Source: Reyranella sp. CPCC 100927 (GTDB taxonomy: Bacteria > Pseudomonadota > Alphaproteobacteria > Reyranellales > Reyranellaceae). From it: a stretch of DNA of 64,000 nt. Where the stretch lies: positions 1,054,001-1,118,000 of the forward strand of contig NZ_VOHA01000001.1 of NCBI RefSeq assembly GCF_007859315.1, written 5' to 3'. The notes below the pieces were generated by a model. The model was not told the origin of the DNA and did no database searches. It worked only from the letters and a program-made list of their open reading frames with translations. Both the position numbers and the translations under genes were made by a program. This document shows positions 55,419 through 63,277 of the stretch, one piece after another (position 1 is the first letter of the stretch; every line of letters begins with the position of its first letter).

Positions 55419-56381
55419 CTATTCCGCTGCCTGCGACCGGCTTTCCACGGCCGCATCGCTCAAATGCGTCTTGAAGAACGGCACCAGCTTTTCCAGCGCC
55501 AGGCGCACCGGCTCGGGCTTGTCGTAGAGGTCGTAGTGCGACCAACCTTCGACCACGACCAATTCCTTGTCCTTCGAAGCGGCGCGGCCGTAGATTTCCA
55601 TGCCGTCGCGATAGGCACCGAAACCGCCGGGCTTGTCGCCGAATACCACCATCATTGGCTGGGTCAGCAGCGTTTCGGCGAAGGCGAAGGCATCCCACGC
55701 GATCGCGGATGCGGCATGCGAAACCAGCATTCGCGTGCCCGAACCTACAGCCGGACAACGGTTGCGGTAATAATCGGTCGCCTCCAGGACATCGATGTCG
55801 GTGATGCCGGCGGCCTTTCCCTGATCCACGCTGGCCGGCAGGAAGATGTTGGCCAGTTCATCGGCCCCTGCGTTCTCGGCGGTGCGCTGAGCCGCCATGC
55901 CTTTAAGTGCGCGGACGGGATCGAAACTGCTGAAGCCTTCGCGCATCAGACGTCCGAAGTTCACGCCAGTGATGCTGACGAGCGCCTTGATCCGCTTATC
56001 GATGATCGTGGCTTTGATCGAATAGCCACCGCCGCCGCAGATGCCGAGGACGCCGATCCTTTCGGGATCGACATAAGGCAAAGACTGCACGTAATCGATG
56101 ACGTCGCGATAGTCCTTCACCCGCTGCTCGGGATCTTCGATCCAGCGCGGTTCGCCACCGCTGCCGCCCTGGAAGCTGGCGTCGGGAACGACGACCACGA
56201 AGCCGGCCTTCGCGAGCGCCGCGCCATAGATGTTGCCCGAGGTCTGCTCCTTGCAGCTCCCGATGGGGTGGTTCGAAACCACCGCCGAATAGCGCTTGCC
56301 GGCGTCGAAGTCGGGTGGAAGCAGGATGTTGGCGGCAATGTCCCAGTACATGCCGGGATTGCGAATCTTCACGGTTTCCAT
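55419..56381 (-). CDS. alpha/beta hydrolase with Cys nucleophile elbow
   Basis: A 320-residue alpha/beta hydrolase-fold protein in which the elbow reads GICGGGGY (Cys, not Ser). Probable acid and base are in a late VVFGDKPGG and GWSHYDLYD. The pattern resembles YcjY/dienelactone-hydrolase-like proteins. It ends in ...SRSQAAE like its neighbour's ...GRAQAAE, so it is the product of a tandem duplication. No signal peptide. Substrate unknown. Confidence 0.83.
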   Translation of the reverse strand: METVKIRNPGMYWDIAANILLPPDFDAGKRYSAVVSNHPIGSCKEQTSGNIYGAALAKAGFVVVVPDASFQGGSGGEPRWIEDPEQRVKDYRDVIDYVQSLPYVDPERIGVLGICGGGGYSIKATIIDKRIKALVSITGVNFGRLMREGFSSFDPVRALKGMAAQRTAENAGADELANIFLPASVDQGKAAGITDIDVLEATDYYRNRCPAVGSGTRMLVSHAASAIAWDAFAFAETLLTQPMMVVFGDKPGGFGAYRDGMEIYGRAASKDKELVVVEGWSHYDLYDKPEPVRLALEKLVPFFKTHLSDAAVESRSQAAE

Positions 56382-56420
56382 GAGGTTCTCCTTTTCTGTC
56401 GGGATGGAAGCATGGCTCCG

Positions 56421-57368
56421 TTATTCCGCGGCCTGTGCCCTGCCGGCGACTCCCGCCAGCTTCGCCTTGAAGAACGGTGCGAGTACCGACACCGCCTCAT
56501 CGACAAACGCCTTGCCGTCATAAAGGTCCATGTGATTGGCGCCCTCGACAATATGGAAGGACTTGTCGGTGCTGGCGGCGCGATCGAACAGGTCGTCGCT
56601 CATCCACTTGCTGCCAGCCTTGCTACCGGCCACGATCTGAATCGGCTGGGTCAGATAAACGTCCGCCATGTGATAGGCGTCGTAGGTGATGATCTGGTTC
56701 AGGCTGCGCAATGTCGCGACGCCGGGCGCGGTGGCGCATTCGGCGCGCGGCGTATGGTAGTATTCCCAGGCCTGACGCAGTTCTTCGTTCGGCGCGTCCT
56801 TTTCCGTCAGCGGCGCGAGCGGCATCATGGCGACCGCCGCACCACTGGCGTCCGACGTGCGAGCGTTCGAGCCGGCCTCGACCAGCGACAACGCATCGAT
56901 GGACTTGATGTTGTTCTCCCAGCCGTTGCGGAACATGGAGCCGATATTGACGGCACTGACCGTGCCGATCGCCTTGATGCGGCGATCCTGGATTGCGGCG
57001 TTGGCGGTGTAACCAGCGCCGGCGCAGATGCCCATCGCGCCGATGCGGCCCTTGTCGACGTAAGGCAGCATAGTCAGATAGTCGATCACCGCGCTGACGT
57101 CTTCGGTACGAATGTACGGATTTTCAAGCTGGCGCGGCTCGCCGCCACTCTCGCCCTGATAGGAAGCGTCGTAGGCGATGGTGACGAAGCCCTGCTCGGC
57201 GAGTTTCTTGGCATAGATGCCGGCCGTCTGTTCCTTCACGCCGCCGCCGGGATGCGAGACGACAATGGCGGGATAGCTATTCTTCTCGTCGAAGCCTGCC
57301 GGGAAATTGATCACCGCTGACATGGCGATGGTCTTGTTGTTCGAATTGGCGAAGCTGATCTTGCCCAT
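56421..57368 (-). CDS. alpha/beta hydrolase, tandem paralogue
   Basis: A 315-residue paralogue of the downstream gene; the elbow reads GICAGAGY, with the base in GANHMDLYDG. It is 39 bases upstream of the other copy and is transcribed with it. Its divergent neighbour is a LysR regulator 143 bases away, the likely controller of both hydrolases. Confidence 0.85.
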   Translation of the reverse strand: MGKISFANSNNKTIAMSAVINFPAGFDEKNSYPAIVVSHPGGGVKEQTAGIYAKKLAEQGFVTIAYDASYQGESGGEPRQLENPYIRTEDVSAVIDYLTMLPYVDKGRIGAMGICAGAGYTANAAIQDRRIKAIGTVSAVNIGSMFRNGWENNIKSIDALSLVEAGSNARTSDASGAAVAMMPLAPLTEKDAPNEELRQAWEYYHTPRAECATAPGVATLRSLNQIITYDAYHMADVYLTQPIQIVAGSKAGSKWMSDDLFDRAASTDKSFHIVEGANHMDLYDGKAFVDEAVSVLAPFFKAKLAGVAGRAQAAE

Positions 57369-57471
57369 TTCCGGTTCCTTTCGTTCGCCGTCTCGCGGCT
57401 CGCTGCCGCCATTGCGGGGGAAGTCCCCCTTGCTGATGCCAGCAATCTAGGCCACAGCGATTGTGTCGATT

Positions 57472-57512
57472 AGACAGGCAATTTGTCTTGGGTTTATCAT
57501 TGAGGTGATAAA
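57472..57512. promoter_or_regulatory. divergent LysR operator candidates
   Basis: AGACA-N7-TGTCT (57472-57488) and TTTATCA-N6-TGATAAA (57493-57512) are two palindromes back to back. The second overlaps the ribosome site and the first base of the LysR start codon, so binding could block the regulator's own expression while the first affects the divergent hydrolases. Confidence 0.5.
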
Positions 57513-58405
57513 TGAGGCGGGACGAAATCGCCGATCTGGCCGCCTTCGTCGTGGTCGCCGAAGAGCGCAGCTTCACCAAGGCGGCCGTCCGCCTCGGCAT
57601 GGCGCAGTCCGCGCTCAGCCAGATCGTGCGGCGGATTGAGGAGCGGCTGGGGCTGCGGCTCTTGTCGCGCACGACGCGCAGCGTGGCGCCCACCGACGCC
57701 GGCGAGCGGTTGATCGCGACTCTCGGTCCCATGCTGCATGATCTCGATGCCGCGATCGCCTCATTGGGCGGGTTGCGCGACCGGCCGTCCGGCACCATCC
57801 GCCTCACGACGGTCGAACACGCGGCAAAGACTATCCTCGTGCCGGCGATGAAGCGGCTGCTTGCCGACAACCCCGACATTACGGTCGAGATGATCATCGA
57901 CTACGGGTTGGCGGACGTCGTGGCCGATCGCTTCGACGCCGGTGTCCGCCTCGGCGGCGAGATCGCGAAGGACATGATCGCCATGCGCATTGGGCCTGAC
58001 ATCCCGATGGCGATCGTCGGCGCGCCGGACTATTTCCGCACGCACCCCGTTCCCGCGTCGCCAGCGCAACTGATCGATCATCGTGCCATCAATCTGCGGC
58101 TGCCGACGTCCGGCACCCTCAATAGCTGGCGGCTGAAGCGTGGCGGCCGCGATGTTCGCGTGCGGGTCGAAGGGCCGCTGATTCTCAACACCATCGACCT
58201 TATCCTCGACGCCGCGCTCGACGGCCACGGGCTCGCCTATCTCCCGCTCGATCAGGTCCAGCATCACTTGGACGGGGGACGGCTGGTGCGGGTGCTCGGC
58301 AAGTTCACACCCGATCTTCCGGGCTACCACCTCTACTATCCGCACCGGCGCCACGCCTCGTCGGCCTTTACGCTTCTGGTGGAGACACTGAGGTTTTGCG
58401 CGTGA
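57512..58405 (+). CDS. LysR family transcriptional regulator
   Basis: A 297-residue LysR protein. N-terminal helix-turn-helix: FVVVAEERSFTKAAVRLGMA, QSALSQIVRRIEERLGLRLL; a type 2 periplasmic-binding-like effector domain follows. It is divergent from the tandem hydrolases and convergent with the reductase-like gene. Confidence 0.92.
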   Translation: MRRDEIADLAAFVVVAEERSFTKAAVRLGMAQSALSQIVRRIEERLGLRLLSRTTRSVAPTDAGERLIATLGPMLHDLDAAIASLGGLRDRPSGTIRLTTVEHAAKTILVPAMKRLLADNPDITVEMIIDYGLADVVADRFDAGVRLGGEIAKDMIAMRIGPDIPMAIVGAPDYFRTHPVPASPAQLIDHRAINLRLPTSGTLNSWRLKRGGRDVRVRVEGPLILNTIDLILDAALDGHGLAYLPLDQVQHHLDGGRLVRVLGKFTPDLPGYHLYYPHRRHASSAFTLLVETLRFCA

Positions 58406-58439
58406 AAGTGATGGCGCCCGATCTGTCGCGGCCCGTTCG

Positions 58440-58991
58440 CTACCCGCCCACTGCATAAGTCAGGATCACCCCGCCGGTCTTGAGCGATCGCGTGCTTTCG
58501 AGGCACATCTTGACCTGCTGGTCCTGTGGCTTGAAGAGGGGACTGCCGCCGCCCAGCACCACCGGAGCGACGCAAACGCGATAATTATCGACGAGCCCGG
58601 CGGAAAGGAGCGCGGCGAGCAGATCCGCGCTGCCGAACACGTAGATGTCCTTGCCGTCTTCCGCCTTGAGACCCCTGACCGCTTCGACCGCATCACCCTT
58701 CAGGAGCCGCGTGTTGTTCCACGTCGCCGTGTCGAGCGTACGGGTCGCTACCGCCTTTTCGACCGCGTTCATCATGTCGGCCACCGCCCCGGTCGCCGTG
58801 GCCCAGTAGCTGGCCATGCCCTCATAGGTCCGCCGCCCGAAAAGCAGCGTGCCGATCTCTCGGCCCTGCTCGAGCGAGAACGCCTCCAACTCGTCCCCCC
58901 AGACCGTCTCATGGAAGCCGAGGTCCCACGGGCTCTTGCCCTCGAAGTAACCGTCGAGCGTCATCGCGTTCCAAACCACCAAGCGTCTCAT
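58440..58991 (-). CDS. dihydrofolate reductase family protein (RibD C-terminal type)
   Basis: A 183-residue DHFR-fold protein: VVWNAMTLDGYFEGK at the N-terminus, GTLLFGRRTYEGMASYW for NADPH, and DIYVFGSADLLAALLSAGL. These resemble the pyrimidine reductase domain of RibD rather than classical DHFR. ATG 58991 follows GGAGGAG. Reductive target unknown. Confidence 0.88.
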   Translation of the reverse strand: MRRLVVWNAMTLDGYFEGKSPWDLGFHETVWGDELEAFSLEQGREIGTLLFGRRTYEGMASYWATATGAVADMMNAVEKAVATRTLDTATWNNTRLLKGDAVEAVRGLKAEDGKDIYVFGSADLLAALLSAGLVDNYRVCVAPVVLGGGSPLFKPQDQQVKMCLESTRSLKTGGVILTYAVGG

Positions 58992-59121
58992 GGCATCTCT
59001 CCTCCGCTGGTGTGCCAAACGCCGCCCAACCCGCGATTCTCGCGATCAGACGCACCAGCCCGCGACGGCAGAAACGTCGGCGCGGGCAGGCGCGCGTTGG
59101 TCCGGGGTGATTTGGCCCCGT

Positions 59122-59622
59122 TCAGCCTTTCAGGGCTTCGGCATATCCTGCGAGCTTGTCGAGGGTCTGATAACCGAACTCGACGGCCCCGAATCCGATC
59201 GCGCCAGCGCGATGCGCCTTGGTCGGATGCAGCTGACGCAACGTGACGACTGTCTTCCCGTTACTCTGCTCGTCGAAGGTAACGATCGTTCTGAACAGGT
59301 TTGGATCGTCATCGATATCGGCGCCGTGGTTCATTTCGAGCAGGTGCGGCGGTTCGATCTTCAGGAACACCACGCGGTTGTCATAGCGCGTGCCGTCGGG
59401 ACCAACGAAGACGAATCGCCACCGGCCGCCGACTTGAATATCGATCTCGTGCGTTTCGACCTTGAAGCCTTCTGGCCCAAACCACTTCGGCAAATGCTGC
59501 GGGTCGGTCCATACCTTGAACACCAGCTCGCGCGGAGCGGCGATGACACGCGAGAGAACGATCTCGCGATCGAGTGCCCACGACTCGAGGGGCGAATTAC
59601 TTCCGGTGCGCTCTCTTGCCAC
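59122..59622 (-). CDS. SRPBCC (AHSA1-like) family protein
   Basis: A 166-residue START/SRPBCC-fold protein: LSRVIAAPRELVFKVWTDPQ, HLPKWFGPEGF, and the C-terminal helix GYQTLDKLAGYAEALKG. The start is GTG 59622, with GGAG 7 bases upstream, overlapping the end of the arsR gene by 26 bases. ArsR-AHSA1 pairs are widespread; the ligand-binding fold is the regulated function, the ligand unknown. Confidence 0.88.
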   Translation of the reverse strand: MARERTGSNSPLESWALDREIVLSRVIAAPRELVFKVWTDPQHLPKWFGPEGFKVETHEIDIQVGGRWRFVFVGPDGTRYDNRVVFLKIEPPHLLEMNHGADIDDDPNLFRTIVTFDEQSNGKTVVTLRQLHPTKAHRAGAIGFGAVEFGYQTLDKLAGYAEALKG

Positions 59623-59962
59623 GCTTTTTCTCCGTTGCTTGCAATTTGAGGACATAGGCCTCCATCCGATCGAGTCGTGCTTCCAGGAGTGCCCGGCGCG
59701 CGCTGAGCCACTGCTCGGCGCGCGCGATCGCCTCGGCGGAGACGCAGCACGTCCGCGTTCGGCCAACCTTCTCGGTGGAGATGAGGCCGCTCGCCTCGAG
59801 GACCTGCACGTGCTGGACGATCGCCGCCAGCGTCGTCTCGAAGGGCGCGGCCAGCTCGCTCACTGACGCGGGACCTTGTGTGAGCCGATCAAGAACCGCC
59901 CGCCGCGTCGGGTCGGAAAGCGCGTGGAAGACGCGGTCGAGCTGCGGCGATTGGTAAAGCAT
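59597..59962 (-). CDS. ArsR family transcriptional regulator
   Basis: A 121-residue winged-helix repressor: FHALSDPTRRAVLDRLTQG, ELAAPFETTLAAIVQHVQVL, VGRTRTCCVSAE. The C-terminus is longer than metal sensors and has no clear metal cysteine pair other than CC in TRTCC, so a small-molecule signal is likelier than arsenic. Overlaps the SRPBCC gene; the promoter lies immediately upstream. Confidence 0.9.
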   Translation of the reverse strand: MLYQSPQLDRVFHALSDPTRRAVLDRLTQGPASVSELAAPFETTLAAIVQHVQVLEASGLISTEKVGRTRTCCVSAEAIARAEQWLSARRALLEARLDRMEAYVLKLQATEKKRGKRAHRK

Positions 59963-59967
59963 GCGCT

Positions 59968-59996
59968 TTAGTATCGTCGCCGCAGTGAATAGTCAA
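59968..59996 (-). promoter_or_regulatory. arsR promoter with adjacent direct repeats
   Basis: On the minus strand TTGACT, 17 bases, TACTAA; the -10 ends 5 bases before the ATG, so the mRNA is probably leaderless. CTTTAGTAT occurs at 59966-59974 (overlapping the -10) and again at 60004-60012, 38 bases away, as a candidate repressor site pair. Confidence 0.55.
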
Positions 59997-60053
59997 GCAG
60001 TTCCTTTAGTATTGTGTCGGGCCGCAACGCTTGCCGGGCCGTGCCACGGCAAC

Positions 60054-60932
60054 TCAGCCGCCCGCAACGCGCTTGCGCCGGATCAACTCGAAGACACCTG
60101 AAATATCTTCGTCTCCCAATCCGGCGCCGAGCCGCTTGCGGAAGAGGTCCAGCATGGGCGCGAGCAGATCGGTGGCGACGCCCTGCTCGCTGGTGGCAGT
60201 GAGGATGTTGGTGAGAGAGGCGGCCTGCATGCCGAGGTTCGACACCACATTGACGCCGTGGTTGCCGCTGTCGATCTTCTCCGCGTATCCGGGCAGCTCG
60301 CCCATCATCGCGGTCATCCATGGGCCCAGGAGCTTGAGAAACGCGCCCACGCGGATGCCTTCGGACTCGACAAGCGCGCTGGCGTGAAAGAAGCCCGCGA
60401 AAAGGCCATACATGCCGCTGAGAAGCGCGAGGTCATGCAGCGACGCCAGTCCGGCATCCGCACCCAGATAGGTCGCGACGCCAAGCCCCTCGAGCGCACC
60501 GGCATGCGCATCGAAGGTCGCCTTCGATCCGCTGTAGAGAATGAGCGCGTGTTCGCCGCCGATCATCGGCGGTGTCGCCATGATGCCGCCGTCGAGATAG
60601 GCAGCGCCCAGTCCCGCTGTTCGCTCGGCTGCGGCGCGGGCCTGCGCCGGCGTGCCGTTCGTGAGATTGACCAGCGCGCGGCCGGAGAGCGCTGAAGCCG
60701 CGCCGTTGATCACCGAATCCGACGCGGCGTAGTCCAGCACGCACATCACGGTGACGTCGCTCGCGGCGATGGCCTGAGCGGCGGACGTCACCTCGCGCGC
60801 CCCTTGGGCTGCCAGGGCGGCGGCTTTGCCGGGTGTGCGGTTCCAGACCGTGACCGTGTGGCCTTGTTGAACAAAGCGGGCGGCCAGTGCCTGTCCCATG
60901 GCCCCGAGGCCGAGGATCGAGATGTTGGTCAT
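60054..60932 (-). CDS. NAD(P)-dependent oxidoreductase (imine reductase/HIBADH-like)
   Basis: A 292-residue beta-hydroxyacid-dehydrogenase-like enzyme. Rossmann motif GLGAMGQALA near the N-terminus, then DGGIMATPPMIGG, and a helical domain with SGMYGLFAGFFHASALVESEG, close to reductive-aminase/imine-reductase-type sequences. ATG 60932 is used; ATG 60944 (MHTD) is possible. Divergent from a LysR gene across 124 bases, which may regulate it. Confidence 0.85.
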   Translation of the reverse strand: MTNISILGLGAMGQALAARFVQQGHTVTVWNRTPGKAAALAAQGAREVTSAAQAIAASDVTVMCVLDYAASDSVINGAASALSGRALVNLTNGTPAQARAAAERTAGLGAAYLDGGIMATPPMIGGEHALILYSGSKATFDAHAGALEGLGVATYLGADAGLASLHDLALLSGMYGLFAGFFHASALVESEGIRVGAFLKLLGPWMTAMMGELPGYAEKIDSGNHGVNVVSNLGMQAASLTNILTATSEQGVATDLLAPMLDLFRKRLGAGLGDEDISGVFELIRRKRVAGG

Positions 60933-61007
60933 GTCCGTGTGCATCTTCCTGTGGTCGGCGTTTTCTGGGCCCACCCTATGGTGGTGGGTCGCCAAGAGAT
61001 GCAGTAT

Positions 61008-61052
61008 TGGACGATGAAGCAGTAGAGGGCTATCTGTGGACCTATCGTCCAT
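61008..61052. promoter_or_regulatory. divergent half-site pair between reductase and LysR genes
   Basis: TGGACGAT (61008-61015) and ATCGTCCA (61045-61052) form a 29-base-spaced inverted repeat, adjacent to TATATAT before the LysR start. The spacing suits a LysR tetramer contacting two sites. Confidence 0.45.
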
Positions 61053-61056
61053 ATAT

Positions 61057-61968
61057 ATGAACGATGAGCGACAGATGCTGAATCTCAATGATCTCCACGT
61101 TTTCGTTCAGGTGGTGAACCATGGCGGGTTCGCTGCGGCTGGTCGCGCGCTGGGCATCTCCAAGTCCACGCTCAGCAAACGGCTCTCCGAGTTGGAAAAG
61201 GCGATCGGCGTGCGCCTGATCCAGAGGACCTCGCGCAGTTTCATCGTGACCGAGATCGGTCAGGATTTTCATCGCCATGCCGCCGCGATGCTCATCGAAG
61301 CCGAGGCGGCGGAGCATGTCATCAAGGGGCGTCTGGCGGAGCCAAGCGGAACCGTGCGGATCACGGCATCGCTGCCAATCGCTCAATTCCGTTTGGCGCC
61401 CCTGCTTCCACGTCTCGCCATGGACTATCCGAAGGTTCGTATCATGCTCGACGTCTCCGACAGATTCGTAGACATCGTGCAGGAAGGCTTCGACATCGCC
61501 ATCCGCAACCACTTCGCTCCGTTGCCCGATACGGATCTGGTCCAGCGTCGCATCCATTACGACCCCGCGTGGCTCGTCGCGTCGGCCGATTACATTGGGG
61601 AAAAGGGCATGCCGTCTCGACCCGAGGAAGCGAACGGGCTCGATGGGCTCATGGCATCGTCGTCGGACAGGGTCTGGACGCTTCGCGACGGCGAAGGCGC
61701 GGTTGCTGAGGTCACGCCATCGCCGCGCTATGTCGCGAACGAAACCGTGTCCCTGCGGGAAGCCGCCAGGGCGGGGCTCGGCGTGGCTTGCCTGGCGGGC
61801 AGCTTCTGCGCGCCGCTGATTGAATCCGGAGCGCTTGTCCGCATTCTACCAGGCTGGACGGCGCGTGGCGTGATCACGACGCTGCTGATGCCGCATCGTC
61901 GCGGGCAGCTGCCCTCCGTTCGGGTGGTTGCCGACCACCTGATCAATGGACTCTCGCAGCGGCCATAA
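61057..61968 (+). CDS. LysR family transcriptional regulator
   Basis: A 303-residue LysR protein: FVQVVNHGGFAAAGRALGIS, KSTLSKRLSELEKAIGVRLI, then an effector domain. The frame also has a GTG at 61036; ATG 61057 (MNDERQ) is chosen, while ATG 61075 is possible. Divergent from the imine-reductase-like gene and convergent with the GST gene. Confidence 0.9.
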   Translation: MNDERQMLNLNDLHVFVQVVNHGGFAAAGRALGISKSTLSKRLSELEKAIGVRLIQRTSRSFIVTEIGQDFHRHAAAMLIEAEAAEHVIKGRLAEPSGTVRITASLPIAQFRLAPLLPRLAMDYPKVRIMLDVSDRFVDIVQEGFDIAIRNHFAPLPDTDLVQRRIHYDPAWLVASADYIGEKGMPSRPEEANGLDGLMASSSDRVWTLRDGEGAVAEVTPSPRYVANETVSLREAARAGLGVACLAGSFCAPLIESGALVRILPGWTARGVITTLLMPHRRGQLPSVRVVADHLINGLSQRP

Positions 61969-61977
61969 CGTGCTCGC

Positions 61978-62682
61978 TCACGGGCCGGCCTCGAGGTCGA
62001 CACCCCATGCAAGGCATTCCATGCCGCGCTGCACGCGCGGACGTGCGGCGAGGCGCTCCATCCAGGCGACGATATTGGGGTTGTCCTTGTCGATCGCGGG
62101 CTGACGGGCCTGAAGACCGGGCCATATGCTTTCGAACCAGGCATAGGTTGCAAAATCGGCGATGCTGAGATCACCCGCCATGAACGCCTGGCCTTCAAGG
62201 AGTGACTCAAGCACCGACACCAACCGCGCCGTCTCTTTCGTGAAGCGCCGGAGCGGATAGGAATAGACCTCAGGCGCCATTGTCGCGCGAAGGTAGGCAT
62301 TGACGCGCGGGCTCTCGGGGTTGGTTGCCGCGACAAAATGAGCAAGGTTGCCGAATGTCGGCCCAACGCCGCTCATCTGCCACATCAGCCAGTGCAGGCC
62401 GCGATAACGATCAGGCCCGGATGCCGGCAGGAACCGTCCGGTCTTTTCGGCGAGATAGATGAGGATTGCGCCGCTTTCGGCGACCACGACCGGTCCGCCC
62501 GGACCCTCAGGGTCGATGATGGCCGGGATGCGCCCATTGGGATTGATCTTGAGAAAGGCATCATCCTTTTGCTGATGCTTGAGGAGGTTTACCGGCTTGA
62601 TGACGTATGGAAGTTCGCACTCCTCCAGCATCACGGAAACCTTGCGCGCGTTCTGGGTGCTCCAGGTATAGAATTCGATCAT
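61978..62682 (-). CDS. glutathione S-transferase family protein
   Basis: A 234-residue thioredoxin-like N-terminal domain (MIEFYTWSTQNARKVSVMLE, NPNGRIPAIIDPEG, VAESGAILIYLAEKTG) with an all-helical C-terminal domain. Residues resemble the YghU/YfcG nu-class that use disulfide reduction. It overlaps no gene; a SnoaL-like gene lies 28 bases upstream on the same strand. Confidence 0.91.
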   Translation of the reverse strand: MIEFYTWSTQNARKVSVMLEECELPYVIKPVNLLKHQQKDDAFLKINPNGRIPAIIDPEGPGGPVVVAESGAILIYLAEKTGRFLPASGPDRYRGLHWLMWQMSGVGPTFGNLAHFVAATNPESPRVNAYLRATMAPEVYSYPLRRFTKETARLVSVLESLLEGQAFMAGDLSIADFATYAWFESIWPGLQARQPAIDKDNPNIVAWMERLAARPRVQRGMECLAWGVDLEAGP

Positions 62683-62710
62683 CGGCTGCGCCCTTCTGCA
62701 CGATGGGGGC

Positions 62711-63193
62711 TTAGTGGGCGGGGTGGAAGGCTGCGAGCGGAACGCCGCACTGACGGCAGAGGCTTGCCAGGTCGAAGTTGAAGCTTTCCCAGATCACGCG
62801 GCCGTCCCTGAAGCGGAACAGGATGAAGACGGGAACACTGGCGCGCGCGCCATTGGGGGTTTGTCCTCCCGGATTGCCTGAAAGCGTGAGGTGGATCGTC
62901 CCCCAGGCAATCAACGTGTCGCCACTGACGGCCTGATCATCCAGGGTCACGGAATAGTCGGGGAAGAGCGAAAAGAAGCCTTTCAGTGCGGCCCGGATCT
63001 GTGTCGCGCCGGCGCGGCGCGAGCCCAGGGGAGGCGCTTCGAGCACACCATCCGGGTGATAGACGTCCATCGCCGCCTCGATATCCTGGCGGCTCTTGGC
63101 CGTGGCGAGCGCATTGGCGATCCGGATCATCTCGGCAGGAGGGGGAGAGGATTCAGGGGCCGGCGTGGGGTGATCGGTCGTCGTCATGGGCAT
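62711..63193 (-). CDS. SnoaL-like/NTF2-fold family protein
   Basis: A 160-residue NTF2-like protein (MDVYHPDGVLEAPPLGSRR, TLIAWGTIHLTLSG, FRFRDGRVIWESFNFD). ATG 63193 is used; ATG 63187 is also possible. Such folds serve as isomerases or ligand binders. It precedes the GST gene on the same strand and is divergent from the GlxA-type regulator, which may control both. Confidence 0.8.
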   Translation of the reverse strand: MPMTTTDHPTPAPESSPPPAEMIRIANALATAKSRQDIEAAMDVYHPDGVLEAPPLGSRRAGATQIRAALKGFFSLFPDYSVTLDDQAVSGDTLIAWGTIHLTLSGNPGGQTPNGARASVPVFILFRFRDGRVIWESFNFDLASLCRQCGVPLAAFHPAH

Positions 63194-63277
63194 CTCCTGT
63201 CAGGTCGGGGCGCAACTTGACGGCGTCCATTTGATGACGATAGTGGCCTATATGACATATTATGTGTGGAATGGGCC

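Noticed and set aside
55072-55758. Protein-like string LIRSQMLYPVELRAP
   Set aside because: A translation of the tRNA-Arg gene on the wrong strand; this string is a familiar artefact of tRNA loci.
63194-63277. ACATATTATGT palindrome before the GlxA-type gene as an operator
   Set aside because: Short and AT-rich; too weak to call without conservation data.
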